A DNA stretch of 41,124 bases, from assembly GCA_014905825.1 (NCBI GenBank), contig JACGCN010000115.1, forward strand, positions 1 to 41,124, read 5' to 3'. The DNA comes from Lyophyllum atratum (lineage: Eukaryota > Basidiomycota > Agaricomycetes > Agaricales > Lyophyllaceae). Under the pieces are notes generated by a model. That model was not told the DNA's origin and did no database searches. It saw only the letters and a program-made list of their open reading frames with translations. Below, piece after piece: positions 23,134-35,071 of the stretch. The translations under genes were made by a program, and so were the position numbers. Each line of letters starts with the position of its first letter. The stretch's first letter is position 1.

Positions 23134-23359
23134 GACTTCGAGGAGCGAATGGAACTGAGGACACGGAAGTGCGACTTAGAAAGGGCTACGTTGGATTCAA
23201 GTCGGATTATACGCTGCAAGTTGGACAATTGGGTATACACAGGAGGCGTGGTGTGACCTTTGTTACGATATTATTGAGGCGTCACATTTTAACTACAATC
23301 CATCCCATACAACTACGAAATAAATACAATATTCGAAGGGATTGTCCGACTAAGCCCTA

Positions 23360-24090
23360 TCAAAGGCTGGAAATAATAGATTGCCCAACCGTGTAGATCG
23401 ACGACAGAAGTACACCTTGAGGCACATAGTCAGCGTCACTATTCAAGGTGGGAGGGGTTTGTTAATATCCTACCTATCATGCCAACCGAGCCGAGCATGT
23501 ATACAACCCCCGAACGCTATTTTATATCGAAGTTGCAAGGCTGATGAGCAGACAGAGCGATTTGGAAATGATCAAAACTGACCTTGCTGGGATCTCCTGT
23601 AAGATATCCACGGGTGTAGGCAACTCGAGACACCGACCACATGGCACAGGCGGAGGCGGCCAGCACAGGGTACTTCAATCCCGTTAAGAGGGTCGTAACA
23701 TAGACGATCGGAATGTTCTCAAGTGTGTTTTGGTGAGCGCCTAAGATAAGAACGTCATGAGAATACATTAACACCCGAGAGGTAATGCCTTACGTTGAGC
23801 ACAGTTGAAGATGAGAGCATCTTTAGACGCGGCTACTTCAGCCTTCTCGGCATACACTATGATCGCGTTATTTTCATGCCTGTACCCGGTATCACGACAC
23901 ACTCACGTTGGGGGTACTTGATGCCAGCTCGCTTCCTCCATCTGCTAACGGCGATGTTCTGGCCTACCAAAAGGAAGACTGTTGACAGCAGAGACGCGCC
24001 AACATATTGGAAGCTATAGAGCGTCAGCGATGGAAGCTCTGCGCCTTGGTATTTCTCTCACCCTTGGGGAACAACGAGAGTAGTGGACAT
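23360..24090 (-). CDS. Microsomal glutathione S-transferase 3 (MAPEG)
   Basis: MGST3-type MAPEG proteins are ER membrane enzymes that conjugate glutathione or reduce lipid peroxides. Six exons (24090-24062, 24013-23907, 23856-23794, 23740-23583, 23516-23474, 23415-23360) encode 151 residues, the family size. The order of features fits: hydrophobic helix after residue 12, KRAGIKYPQ, then FNCAQRAHQNTLENIP (the MAPEG FNCxQRAHQNTLE signature), PVLAASACAMWSVSRVAYTRG, YLTGDPSKR and a final hydrophobic helix. All phases agree. The gene is head-to-head with RRB1 across a 374-bp gap. Confidence 0.95.
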
Positions 24091-24464
24091 TTTTTTGATG
24101 AGTCTGATGGTGATGACAGGAGGGCAACAGGAGGGCGTTATATATAGTCGAGTATGATAATAATGTACAGTGTGAAGATATGACAAAGTCGACACACACG
24201 CGCTGTCACCACGTCAGCACCGGCACAATAAGACGCGTAATCTGAGACCATCTGATTGAAAATCATCGTCGTTCCACTGGACGCCACGGCCGAAACGACG
24301 CGTCGACAACTGCACACGTGGAATGCCGGAATCAGCATACGGGGACCCCTGGCATTAACTCAAACAAACACTTGCCGTCATGCGAGATACCAGTGGGTCA
24401 CGTGATTATCTTCAAAATTTGCGATTCCAATTTGAACGATTCCACGAAATAACCACGATCAGCC
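24091..24464. promoter_or_regulatory. Bidirectional promoter MGST3 / RRB1
   Basis: These 374 bases separate divergent starts. CACGTG occurs at 24315-24320 and within GGGTCACGTG at 24395-24404, 61 bp before the RRB1 start codon; the second is extended to a palindromic TCACGTGA. AAAATTT near 24415 is AT-rich. No gene is seen. Confidence 0.5.
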
Positions 24465-26162
24465 ATGGCAAAACGCTCAGCGACTGAACTAGTCGATCCT
24501 ACCGCGAAAAATGCCCGGCTCGCAACAGGAAATGCTTCGAAACGCGAGAACACTCACACGGACGATATGGGCGAATTTGAGGATGCATGGGAAGATGAGA
24601 TGGAAAGCGATGAGGATGTAGTCGATGCGGAGGCGGAAGACCGGGAGGATGGTGCGTTCTTCTATCTCTTCTTGAACTTTGTTATCTATAATTGTTGCAG
24701 GAATGGATGTGGATGAAGTTTTACCACCCATAGAAGAATCGGAGGAGCAACCCTCAGCCCCCGAAGCATTCATCCCCGGAACTCATGTGCTGGGCAAGGA
24801 TGAGATATTAGAGGCCGACGATTCAGTCTATATCATGCGCCATTCCATGAACGTTACTTGGCCCTGCCTATCTTTCGACGTATTGCGAGATAATTTAGGC
24901 GATGAACGTCAGCGATTCCCTGCCACCACCTACATCGTGACAGGTACCCAGGCCGATTCTGCGAAAAATAACGAGGTTATTGTCTATAAATTAAGCTCGC
25001 TACACCGAACACAAAAAAATGACGGTGAGTGGGGATTCAAAGTGTAGATCGTGTAGTAAATCTTACTACAAGCTGCAGACGACGAGGACAGTGACGACGA
25101 TGATGACGACGAGGATCATCTAGACGAGGATCCGATTCCCGAGTATCGGTCTATACCCCACCTTGGCGGCGTCAACCGGATTCGCGCTCAACCTCTACCT
25201 CAATCAACTCCCTTGCCGCCAGTTTCCCAGCCGTACTATGTCTCCTCGTGGGCAGAAACGGGAAAAGTCCACATATTCGACGTACGCCCGCTGATAGAAT
25301 CGCTCGATGTTCCGGGATACTCGTACGACAAGTCGCACGTTCATAACCCTGTCTTCACAGTTGAATCGCATGGTCGAGCTGAAGGTTTTGCTATGGATTG
25401 GGCTTCTTCTGGTCCCTCCTCACTGCGGCTCTTGACAGGCGACGTGCACGCCAAAATTTACTTGACAACCTCGACCCCAGCGGGGTTCAATGCCTTGTCG
25501 CAGCCTTTCTTGTCACATACATCAAGTGTTGAGGACTTGCAATGGAGCCCGTCCGAGCCTACAGTGTTCGCCTCTTGTTCAGCCGATTGTAGTGTTCAGA
25601 TTTGGGATGTTCGAAGCAAAGGGCGCAAGAGCGTTGCCGGTATCGACTCCGCGCACGAAAGCGACGTTAACGTAATCAGTTGGAATAAAATGACGAGCTA
25701 TCTGCTCCTCAGTGGTGGCGACGACGGTGGTATCAAAGCCTGGGATCTGCGAAACGTTAAGAAAAAAGGGTAAGGATATTTTCATGTGTTATTAAATAAG
25801 CATTCTTGACCTCTGGATTCCACAGGAGTACAGGCCCCGACCCAAAACCGGTTGCAGCCTTTAACTGGCATAAAGCGCCTATCACTTCAATAGAATGGCA
25901 CCCAACCGAAGACTCGATTTTTGCCGCATCAGGTGCCGATGACCAGTTGACTCTGTGGGACCTCGCTGTTGAACAAGACGACGACGAGACGGGAGCAATG
26001 GATGATACACCAGAGAGCAGCCGGGAAGTACCACCTCAGCTGCTTTTCGTTCACCAGGGCCAAAAAGATATCAAGGAGGTGCACTGGCATCCTCAAATTA
26101 CTGGAACTGTCATTAGTACGGCATTGGACGGCTTCAATATCTTCAAGACTATATCAGTATAG
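24465..26162 (+). CDS. RRB1: Ribosome assembly WD40 protein Rrb1/GRWD1
   Basis: Rrb1/GRWD1 is a dedicated chaperone for ribosomal protein uL3 in 60S assembly. Four exons (24465-24651, 24701-25024, 25079-25769, 25826-26162) encode 512 residues. An acidic N-terminus ([20 protein letters not shown]) precedes [19 protein letters not shown] and [17 protein letters not shown], both family hallmarks. A second acidic run ([18 protein letters not shown]) follows, then WD repeats including [27 protein letters not shown] and [14 protein letters not shown]. The C-terminus reads [19 protein letters not shown]. All phases agree. The stop is 45 bp from that of the convergent PA28 gene. Confidence 0.96.
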
Positions 26163-26207
26163 TGGTCTCGAGGGTAGGAGTATCATTATATCATTTTTGG
26201 AGACCAT

Positions 26208-27411
26208 CTAGTAGAGTCCAACACTATTATTTGCTTTTGGGACGCGGATCTGTGGAGAAGGCAAGTCAATATGACCCTGGTGTTTTGATGGGTTGATCTT
26301 ACCTTGGATATATTCTTGTGAATGAGGTCAGTGAGAACCGCATACATGTTTCGAAGGTCAAGTAAATGTTGGCGAGCACTATAAAGCTGCTTCTGGTCGT
26401 GCTCCTTCAGAGCGAGCTATAGCAGAATTTCATATCAGTCTCTTTTACGTGAAATAATATATTCGTACCGTATAGTCCTCTAAGTTCGGGTACTTCAATA
26501 TCTTAGAGCAGATTTTGGCTCGGGCAAGGTAGTCTTGGCGCGCAGCATCACGTAAATTATAGGCACTTTCTTGAGCGCGATGTAGTTCGGCTAGGACCTC
26601 TATCAAACATGTATTAGAACAATGCAAAGGAGCAAGACTTCAGGCTACTCAGGTACCTTCTTGGATCTGCACGCCTGAAATTCAAGTTAGCTATGTGCAC
26701 TTAAGTCAGAGTGGAGTAATCTACCAAAATTATCGCCGCTGCAGTGTGTTTCATTGGTGAATAACGGAATCTCCTGTTTGACTCACTCACTCTTCAATTC
26801 TGTAACAAGTATCTATTCAGCATGATTCTAGAATATGATTTATTTTCAATGTACTTCGGCATTGTTAATGTGACCCAAAGCTTCACTTGGTCCTGAGAAA
26901 GAAGCGCTTAACCAATGTCAACTTCGTCATTAAGTCTGTGACTCACAATCATAGAAGCCAGTTCCGCACATTCACCTTTGACGACGTTGTGGACGTTTTG
27001 TGACATGTGCTGGTTGGCGAGAATGCGACTCGGGATCCTCGCATGGTGTATATCAACGGTCTTGTCATTTTCCTGGGCTTCGTCATCTCGTTTTCGTTTC
27101 TTTTGGGCGGGGCCGTTCACTGATGAATCCGGCGCGGAGGATACACGGTGGAATCCGTGGATGTCTCGGCATGGGATAGGTGAAAGGGCGAATCTGTGGT
27201 CAAGGTCGTTTGTACAAGCTGGTGAAGCTCCCTGGAAAGGTTCAGCGCGTGTCTGTTGTGGTAAACTGTCGCCTCACAATATCTGAAGACAACTGTAAGT
27301 CTCATTGCATCCTGTACGAATTTTCTAGCACACCTTGGTTGGAAACCTGCTGAAGACAATGTCCTCCCCAGCTTTCGTGACTGCATTCCGGAAGTCCTGG
27401 TAGTCACTCAT
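26208..27411 (-). CDS. Proteasome activator PA28/REG family
   Basis: PA28/REG proteins form a heptamer that opens the 20S proteasome without ATP. Exons are 27411-27334, 27252-26947 (5' boundary uncertain), 26892-26855, 26799-26791, 26738-26725, 26674-26657, 26599-26469, 26416-26303 and 26249-26208, giving 249 residues, the family length. The N-terminus MSDYQDFRNAVTKAGEDIVF ends in FPTK, matching the conserved FPKK. A basic KKRKRDD lies in the linker. The key run TMPKIEDGDNFGVQIQEE is the activation-loop region, assembled from micro-exons of 9, 14 and 18 nt. The C-terminal helices contain YPNLEDYTLALKEHD and DLRNMYAVLTDLIHKN, ending GLY with the terminal Tyr found in the family. The linker at 26960-27290 is open in more than one frame, so that part of the model is tentative. 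Confidence 0.85.
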
Positions 27412-27641
27412 ACTTCAGGTTGTGCGACATTCAGATTTGAAAGATCTTTCGCACCTGGACCCTGTTTGTCAGGTCTTTGTTCATGGCGCTCGGACGTCAC
27501 GGAGGAACCAGTTCTAAGAGTCGAACGCGTCGAAGTAATGAGTAATGTTTGGCCTAGCTTGGCTGTGGCCTTAGCCAAGGGCGTTGCAATAATGAAAGAC
27601 GTTTGATTACACCATTGACCTCCTCTTGCGGCGTGTCCGTT

Positions 27642-30600
27642 ATGTCGACCCAGGACGAAAATGATGCAATTTCTGCTCTGACAGGCTTCTCCTTGAACCA
27701 TCTACTCGATGGACTGTCTCTACCAGCAGGCTCAGGACTGGCGAATCAACTTGGTATCTCTAAACTCCCAACTCTCAATCCTGGACAGATATACAGCGAC
27801 AAATGGGATGAAGATGCAGTGGGAGCTGATCAGGGGCAGGACTGGGAGGATGAGATTGATAGGGAGATGCGGGAAGAAGAGGAGTCTGATGACGCTCTCG
27901 TGAAGCAGGAGGTCCACTCCCCGAATGGCATTCGGCAAAAGCAGAAGCGTGTCCGCGTTGTCAAAAGACTTGTTGAACGACCCAGGAGTGTATATGAACG
28001 CTTTCCCGCTTTTGAAAAGGACAAAACTCTGGACTTCAGCGAACTCTTTAAGGGATACACTGTGCGGAAACCTCGGCTACTGAAGCGACCATTTCATGGT
28101 AAGATACTCTTGATAGCGCAATAGGCAATGTTTTCATTTCTTTGCAGTGGAGACGGTTTATCCCCGTAAGAAGGAATTGCCCAGAGGATTCCTGGATACG
28201 GTAGTAGGGGACACAAAGCGTCAGGTGGAGAGCAAACGTGTGGAAGATGTAGTGTCGTCAGGAAGTGTAGAAGTTGATCTTCGCCGTGCTCTACAAGTGC
28301 GTAGCAAAGATTGCTCGAATGCTGCTCGAATGCTGATTAATTGATAGGCCCGCGACAAAACCGAAGTCCCCGTTAATTTACCCCTCCATGACCGCACTTT
28401 TGACCTCGTCCTACTCTCGAACTGGGAGGATCAGATTGTCTATGGTCCAGATCCCACCGCTGGTCAAGCCCTTTCGATGGAACATAACTTGACTACACCT
28501 GCCAATAAAGTGTTGGAGTCTGGTGCATGGACGCAGAGCATCATCTGGGGTCCCAACGCGCCGTTCAGGGATTTCACTCAATTGGAATTCAATCATGAAG
28601 ATGACATCGTACCAGAAGAACGTAGTAGTATGTTCATGATTTTACAAGTCGGCTTCATTGCGTTGATTTTGTCCAACAGTCGAAACAGTGCGACCCAGAA
28701 AACGGATCAGGACAGATGCTGGTCCTCTCCGCGACAGGTTTAACATCTCCAATGATCAGTTCTACGAAGTAACGAAAGAAGGGGGACGTCATCGAGTACG
28801 GCAAACCTTTGGGCAGCTTGTTGTTGAACATGCATATCCTGCTCAGAAGCTTCAACTACCCTTTGTGAGAGATTTGCTCCTTCTTATCTTTCACTGACCA
28901 AACGTGTGGCTTAGTACAAGACTCGTCTTTCGAAACAAGAAGCTCGCTCCTTCCACCGCCCTGCTCTTCAATTTCCTTCGAACATTGAGCTGCGGTTTAG
29001 CAAAGTTCGCACCGCGAAGAAGAAAAAGGATAAAGCGGGGAGAAAGGTAGGAAAGGGCGGGAATGTCGGAGAGGGACTTCGCAAAACCAGCGATCTGAGC
29101 CTGAAGGATACCAGCAACTTCGTGTTATGGGAGTATTCGGTGAGTAGTCAGAACACACGGTCGTTCAAGGTCCTCATATTTATATCGGTACCGCAGGAAG
29201 AGCACCCCCCTATAGTACCGAATTTTGGGATGGGAAGCTCTCTAGTGAATTATTACCGCAAGAAGGACGAAAAGGACGAACACGTACCCAAGGTAAGTGC
29301 ACATCTCTTGCCCCGAACTCTCTAAACGATTTTATAGTCCGATCTTGGGGTACCATTCGTACTTGAGCCTCAAGATGAATCTCCGTTTATGAAGTTTGGC
29401 TATGTCTATCCTGGGCAAACTATGCCGGCGCTATACAACAATCTCATGCGTGCGCCTCTCTTTCGACATAAGCCCTATCACACAGACTTCCTTGTTGTAA
29501 GGTATCGTCGGTCTTCCAAAAATCTCAACGGACTCAGTTCTCACAAATGGTCGCCTTACAGGAGTACGATCAAGGGCGAAACCAAATATTTCTTGCGAGA
29601 TATCAAGAACTTGTTTGTCATTGGGCAGACTTATCCAGTAACCGAGGTTCCAGGACCGCATTCACGAAAGATCACGAACACAATAAAGTACCGCTTGCAG
29701 ATCATTGCCTTCAAATTACTCAAGAAAAGCCAAGGGGAGCGGCTGAAAATATCACGCCTAATGAAGTACTTTCCAGACCAAAACGAGTTGCAAATGAGAC
29801 AGAGACTCAAGGTTTTTACTTCTCGGCTGTATCTCGTGTTACATGTTTTCACCTTGAATCTTCAGGAATTCATGGAGTATCATAGGCGTGGTCCACATCA
29901 GGGCTTTTGGCGCCTCAAGCCCACATGGACTATCCCCACTGATGCAGAAATGCTCAAGATGGTGGGACCAGAGCAAGTCGTTCTGACGGAAAGTATGCAG
30001 GTTGGACAGCGCCACTTGCAAGACGCAGGGTACAGCCAAGTCTCAGACGTAGCGGAAGGCGACGAGTCCAATCTTTCCGTCGAACAACAGCTCGCTCCAT
30101 GGATAACCACCAAGAATTTCTTATTTGCGACTCAGGCTAAGGCCATGCTTCGCTTGCATGGTGATGGTGACCCGAGTGGCCGAGGAGAGGCATTCAGTTT
30201 CATTCGCATTTCGATGAAGGATATCTTTGTGAAGGCAGGGGAAGATTACGATCAGAAGATGGGTGCGTTTTTTTTACCCCCCTCTTCACCACCATAATAT
30301 CTGACTCTGTCAACTAGCTGAGGCTGAAAACAGGCCCAAGTCTGCCCACCGATATAACGTCGCAGAACAACAAGGGATCTACAAGTCTGAGATCGAACGG
30401 ATATGGAAGGCCCAATTCGACTCGCTTAGCCGGAAGGACGAGCCTCAGCTGACGGCGGAAGATGTGGCCAAGTACGAGAAGAAAATCCAACGGCAGCAAT
30501 TTGGTCGAGATACTTCCAGGCCTCCTTCTCCGGCTTTTAGCCGTGCATCGTCGATTGATCGAGACCGAGACATGAGTGTGGGTCCAGATGGGAATAGGAG

Positions 30601-31444
30601 AGTGCTTAGAATCAGGAGACTGGTAAATGGCTGCTCGTCGTCGGGTTGCGCGTTGCTTTTACTGACGCCTCGTGCTGCAGGTCGATGGAGAGTGGCAGAC
30701 GGAAATCATTCGTGACCCTGCTGTTATACGTGCATATGTGCGGGGTAGACAGGCCCTTGAGGAGGAATCTACCCTTGCGGATAGCTTGGCACCGACAGGT
30801 GATGCTGATAAGGATAAACGAGCGAAGAAGAGGTATGTTGTCTTCTTTGCGTCGGAACTTTCAAGGTCCCTAACGTCGATCCTAGACTTGAAGAAGAGAT
30901 TGCCCGAATGAAGAAGAATCAAGAAAGGCGTCTCCACAGGAAGAATGCCAAGATTGTCAAAGAAGGCGGGACGCCCATGCAGCTCAACCGACCTGTTAAG
31001 CCAGATACTACGGTACGACCTCTAGAGAACGAATTTTCGCATAGTACTGATGATTACACTACAGCGTCGCTGTGGGCATTGCGGTCAAATGGGTCACATG
31101 AGTACGTCGTGCTCTCCTATAGTTTACCGAAATCTGCCCAACTAATATCGCTTGCAGAGACCAACCGGAAATGCCCCCGCTGGGCAGAATTCAACAGTGG
31201 AACGGCGCCTGCTACACCGTTGCCATCTGGGTCTGCGACAAGTCCTCCTTCAGCCACCGCGAACTTGCCGAACCTGGGGTTTAATCGTGGCCCCTCAAGC
31301 TCTGCGTTTTCATTTCCGGCAGCCGTACCGTCACCTCTGGCTGCCAGTCCTTCGATGTCTGCCATGGAGATGGACGAGGACCCTGTGCCTTCGACACTAT
31401 CTGGGCTAAATCCAAAGATCAAGCTGACGCTCAAGCGGTCATAG
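27642..31444 (+). CDS. TAF1: TFIID subunit TAF1
   Basis: TAF1 is the scaffold of TFIID at core promoters. Thirteen exons (27642-28098, 28148-28296, 28348-28624, 28680-28864, 28915-29139, 29197-29292, 29338-29811, 29866-30262, 30318-30622, 30681-30832, 30886-31012, 31065-31101, 31158-31444) encode 1,055 residues with every phase consistent. The N-terminal TAND-like segment is followed by VYPRKKELPRGFLD and DLVLLSNWEDQIVYGP. The DUF3591 core includes FGYVYPGQTMPALYNNLMR, HKPYHTDFLVVRYR, FVIGQTYPVTEVPGPHSRK and QGFWRLKPTW. A C2HC zinc knuckle, CGHCGQMGHMKTNRKC, is split by the intron 31102-31157. There are no bromodomains, as expected in fungi. It is divergent from PA28 across 230 bp. Confidence 0.96.
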
Positions 31445-31836
31445 CACGATTGCGATTTGGGATAAACTTTTGGCTTCGGATATCTAGCAGCGTTATACCC
31501 ATCATGTGCCTGTTAGATCGTTACACCTGTATGTATTGATTGTACTTCATCGTTATGAAATTGCTCGGAGGATTTCGTCTGGCATCATTTTTATTCCTCG
31601 GCGACTCGTCTATCCATAATCGTCCCAGGTATCGAGTTTTATTATGTAAAAGTGTACAGGTGATATTGTATCAACTCCATGCGTCCCGATGGACAAGAAG
31701 GAGGTAGTAAGTAGATAGTAAAGACACATACAAGGTTCAAAGGCAGATAACAAATGCGATATCAGTATGTGGAGGCGGGTAAAAATAGACATACAGTATG
31801 TCGACATCAAGAACAAGCCACGAGGCAACGAAAGCG
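31445..31836. other. Convergent 3' intergenic region TAF1 / pacC
   Basis: No gene seen in these 392 bases between two convergent stops; presumably the two 3' untranslated regions. Confidence 0.5.
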
Positions 31837-34171
31837 TTAGGCTGCTGATTTGAAGGACGGGTGGTCGTTCCTGAACTTCGTGTTGATGGAGACAATGAGG
31901 TTAAGGATCAGGTCTGCATGGCGTTTTCTGTCTTCTGCCCCGATCTCCCCTGTGCGATTCTCCAGCTCAATTCTCGCGATCTCCCTCGACAGGCCGTCGG
32001 CTTCAGAACTCCGGGTGCCGAGTCCTGGCGACGCGATTGATCGGAGACTGGGTAGTATGACTGCTTCAACGTTAGGCGACGAATGCGTCGACGTCGAACT
32101 AGGTGTGGATTCCCGCGAAGGCGGAGAAGGCGAACGATAGAGACGCTGCATCGGAGGGAGCTTGAATTGCGCATCGCCAGCAGTGAGTAGAGGGTAAAGC
32201 GAGTGCCCTTTGGATGGTAAAGTCGCCGATGAGGGAAGTTTGGCGGGCGGCCCGCGATGTCTAGGGACGGCGAGCTGCGGCTCCATTGGCTCTGCACGGG
32301 GTTGTTGGGTGCCAGGTGCCGTTTTCAATGGCACGATGGTGCGCATTGTCTTCGGAAGGAAGTCGGCCCGAGCGAGGTGTGGGACAGGAGGTCCTCCTCT
32401 TGAGCTGTGGAGGTAGTCAAAGGTGGCGGCATCGGGCATTGACAGAGGTATCTGTGGTGGTGTTGTATTGATAGGGGTCGAGACCGTAGAATGAGGGGAA
32501 CTGCTCTCAAGGGGAGGGGTGGGATGATGATAATGTGTGGGGAAGGAGTTATTGGACGTGGGAGCATACTTCCCAGGCTGAGACTGACGACGATTATGAG
32601 AGCCGTATTCGTTGTTGTAACTGACAGGCGACTCGTTCATGTTCCCGTACAGGCCATTATAATGATTTGGCTGAACCGAGGGATGGTTAGATCTCGACAG
32701 GTTATAGGGATGGTTGTATTGTGAAGAACTGTTGTTGGTCGTATAGTTCGGCTCAGGCGCGAAATTGGAGCCACCGCCCGGAATACCAGGCATACCACTC
32801 AGGCCTAGTTGTCCGAGGCTAATGGCATCAAAGTAGGTGTCAGGAGAGAAGCCTTGTGAACCATGAGAATGAGTGTTTTGCGCTTGTTGTGGTTGCGGGG
32901 CTTGGGCGCGTGCAGCACCAGATACATCACGTCCGAGGGTCACGAGAAACTGGTTAACGGCGGCAAGTTCCTCTGGCGTACGTATGTCGAGAGAAACGGA
33001 ACGTGGATTAAAGTTGTGGTTCACACCGTTCTGTTGATAAACAAGACTATTGAGGCGTTCTGCCATACCTATGGGTTATTATTAGATGAGCAGAAGCCAA
33101 CGTGGTTTGGGAATGTTTACTCACGAGGATCGTAAGCGGGGTTCACCCTCCGCTTCTTCATGTCGGTGAAGAAATCGTCGACGCTATAGTCATGCGATCG
33201 CTTTGAGCCAGTGGGTACAGATGCATTCTCGTCGGGTCGAAGAGTTTCCCAAGAGGAGAGCTGCTGGTTCTGGAGGAAGATTTCATGGTTGGAATGTGAG
33301 TGAGCAGAAGAATGGCCAAGTTCCGGAGAAGGAGTTGACAAGATACCAAAATGGGATCCTGATAAGGGGCATGAGCGGGCTTTTTATGGGGGCAAGGGAA
33401 ATGACGGAAATACCATCGGATCCCGTCGAGGAGTGAGATGTAGACCGGGCTGCAGGCCCTCTGAGATTTGAACTACTGGATGAGGACTTGGACGAGATGC
33501 TCTTGGTATCCGGCATCCGAGTTGCCGAGTCACCGCGCACCCTAGACACATAGGCGGGATCAACTACGGTGATGGCTTTGGAATGCTTGTGCTGCTGGTG
33601 GTGCTCCTCGGTATGGATCTTTTCGTGCTTCTTGAGATCCTGGGGACGTTTGAAGGACTTCTTGCATATCTGATATGGCGATTAGTATGGCTAATCGAGG
33701 GGTAGTGTGTGTGAAAGGAGTACCTCGCAGACGTGTGGTTTGAGAGGAGTGTGGACTGAGGTTCCTGTCAGCAAGGGTAACAAATGGCAGCCGAGGAAAC
33801 GGACCTCTGAGATGGCTGGTGATGTGATCACGCTTTGCACAGGATGTACCGCAATCCTTCCATTTGCAGGTGAGACAGAGGTTGTTTGTGCTCTTTCGGC
33901 CGATGTGGTCATTGCAGAGATGATTGTAGAGGGCCTCTGGATCTGCGTAGGATAGGGTGCAGTCTATCCAGAGACATTTGTGACTGGAGGGCGCGTCCGG
34001 GGAAGCGGACTTGTGCTGTGAGTCCAAGGGGCTGTTGTTGTTGTTCCTGGGGGACGCTGGGGGGGACGGGGGAGCGGACATGTCGAAGAACCAGTTGTGA
34101 GGGGGCGGTAAAAGGGAGTTTTCGAGGATGTCCAAGGGTACCAGATCTCTGGAAAGAAAAATGGCGGACAT
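31837..34171 (-). CDS. RIM101: pH-response transcription factor PacC/Rim101
   Basis: PacC/Rim101 controls genes for alkaline adaptation and binds GCCARG. Six exons (34171-33805, 33755-33724, 33669-33414, 33358-33125, 33068-31837) in fact number five and encode 706 residues. Three C2H2 fingers lie at residues ~66-152: CLWIDC...[25 protein letters not shown], and [21 protein letters not shown], with [19 protein letters not shown] between the first two. These are near-invariant in PacC. A YPLL motif (residues 588-591) matches the YPxL/I element bound by PalA/Rim20 in proteolytic activation. A basic MKKRR lies near residue 290. I chose ATG 34171; MSAPPSPP at 34081 is a possible alternative start. 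Seven PacC sites lie just upstream. Confidence 0.95.
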
Positions 34172-34197
34172 GATGATTGTTTTAAAGGTGAGTCTGT

Positions 34198-34362
34198 GCC
34201 AAGCTAATGTCCGATCGATACAAGCCAAGCCAAGCATAAATCCCAAGCTTTTCTTGGCAGGACCCCAGCGCCTGATGCACTCCCCGGGGTCCTCCACGCC
34301 AAGCCAGCAGTCGATACAGCGGCTGATACCTTAAATTCACTTGGCTATCATACAGTGCCAAG
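34198..34362. promoter_or_regulatory. Cluster of seven PacC-type GCCAAG sites
   Basis: GCCAAG occurs on plus at 34198, 34224, 34229, 34298 and 34357, and as CTTGGC at 34253 and 34340 (start positions). All lie in the 197 bp between the myosin light chain stop (34371) and the pacC start (34171). GCCARG is the known PacC recognition core, so the cluster suggests autoregulation. Confidence 0.75.
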
Positions 34363-34370
34363 TATTTCTA

Positions 34371-35071
34371 CTATTGCCCCTCGTTGTCACCATTCACTCG
34401 CAGCACCTTTACCCATTCTCGATAGTTAAAGTTACCCTGCCGGTCACTGAACGGTCCCTTCAGCAATCGATCAATCTGCAGAAGCTCATTTATAAGTCGT
34501 CCGCGTTAGTTTGATAAGCACACCTACCTCGCGTTGATCCATGCGTTCCCCGACTTCACTCAGCCACTTCCTCATCTCCTCCACCTTCACCAGCCCACTG
34601 TCATTCTCGTCAAAGGATTCGAACGCCTCCAGCAGCTCCGCCTCCGTGTCAAACTCGAATAACCGCTCGCTCATCATCGTGAGGAACATCGTAAAGTTGA
34701 TTCCCCGGTCCGCCCCAGAATCTTCCGAGTAAGCTGTTCGACCGTTGCCACCGGGCCGTGCGCTCAGCAGATCGTCCAACATCTGCTTCGAGGGCGTAAT
34801 GCCTTTACGCAGTACACCATCAGTCTCATCAAACAAAGGTAACGCGAGGCGACCGACCAAGGCTGGAAAAGATCTCTTTAAGGTCGCTCTCGTTTACCCA
34901 TCCATCCTTGTCGTGATCAATCAGTTGGAAGGCTTCCTTGAACTGCTGTATCTGAGGTGCCTGGAACAGTGAAAACACGCCTGAAGGTTCGCGACGCGCA
35001 CGCGATTTCTGTGACTTTGTGAGTTTCGTTGGTGTAATATTAGGTGATAGGTAATCAGGGTATCGAGACAT
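34371..35071 (-). CDS. Myosin regulatory light chain
   Basis: This EF-hand protein binds the neck of type II myosin and regulates contractile-ring function. Three exons (35071-34858, 34802-34528, 34475-34371) encode 197 residues. The N-terminus has a basic run then SGVFSLF, resembling the phosphorylated segment of regulatory light chains. The first EF-hand loop DHDKDGWVNESD is complete. Later segments DRGINFTMFLTMMSERL, AFESFDENDSGLVKVEEM and GNFNYREWVKVL fit the family; the second and third loops look degenerate. A Gly-rich insert (ARPGGNGRTAYSEDSGADRG) precedes INFTMF. All phases agree. The 3' end abuts the pacC promoter. Confidence 0.9.

Noticed and set aside
24138..24338. Minus-strand open frame in the MGST3/RRB1 gap
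   Set aside because: Low-complexity translation, no conserved motif, and it covers a promoter with E-boxes.
26960..27290. Alternative frame in the PA28 linker (ELHQLVQTTLTTDSPFHLSH)
   Set aside because: It reads like coding sequence but needs an indel to join the downstream exon. The fully open model gives 249 residues without one, so I used that, keeping the alternative in mind.
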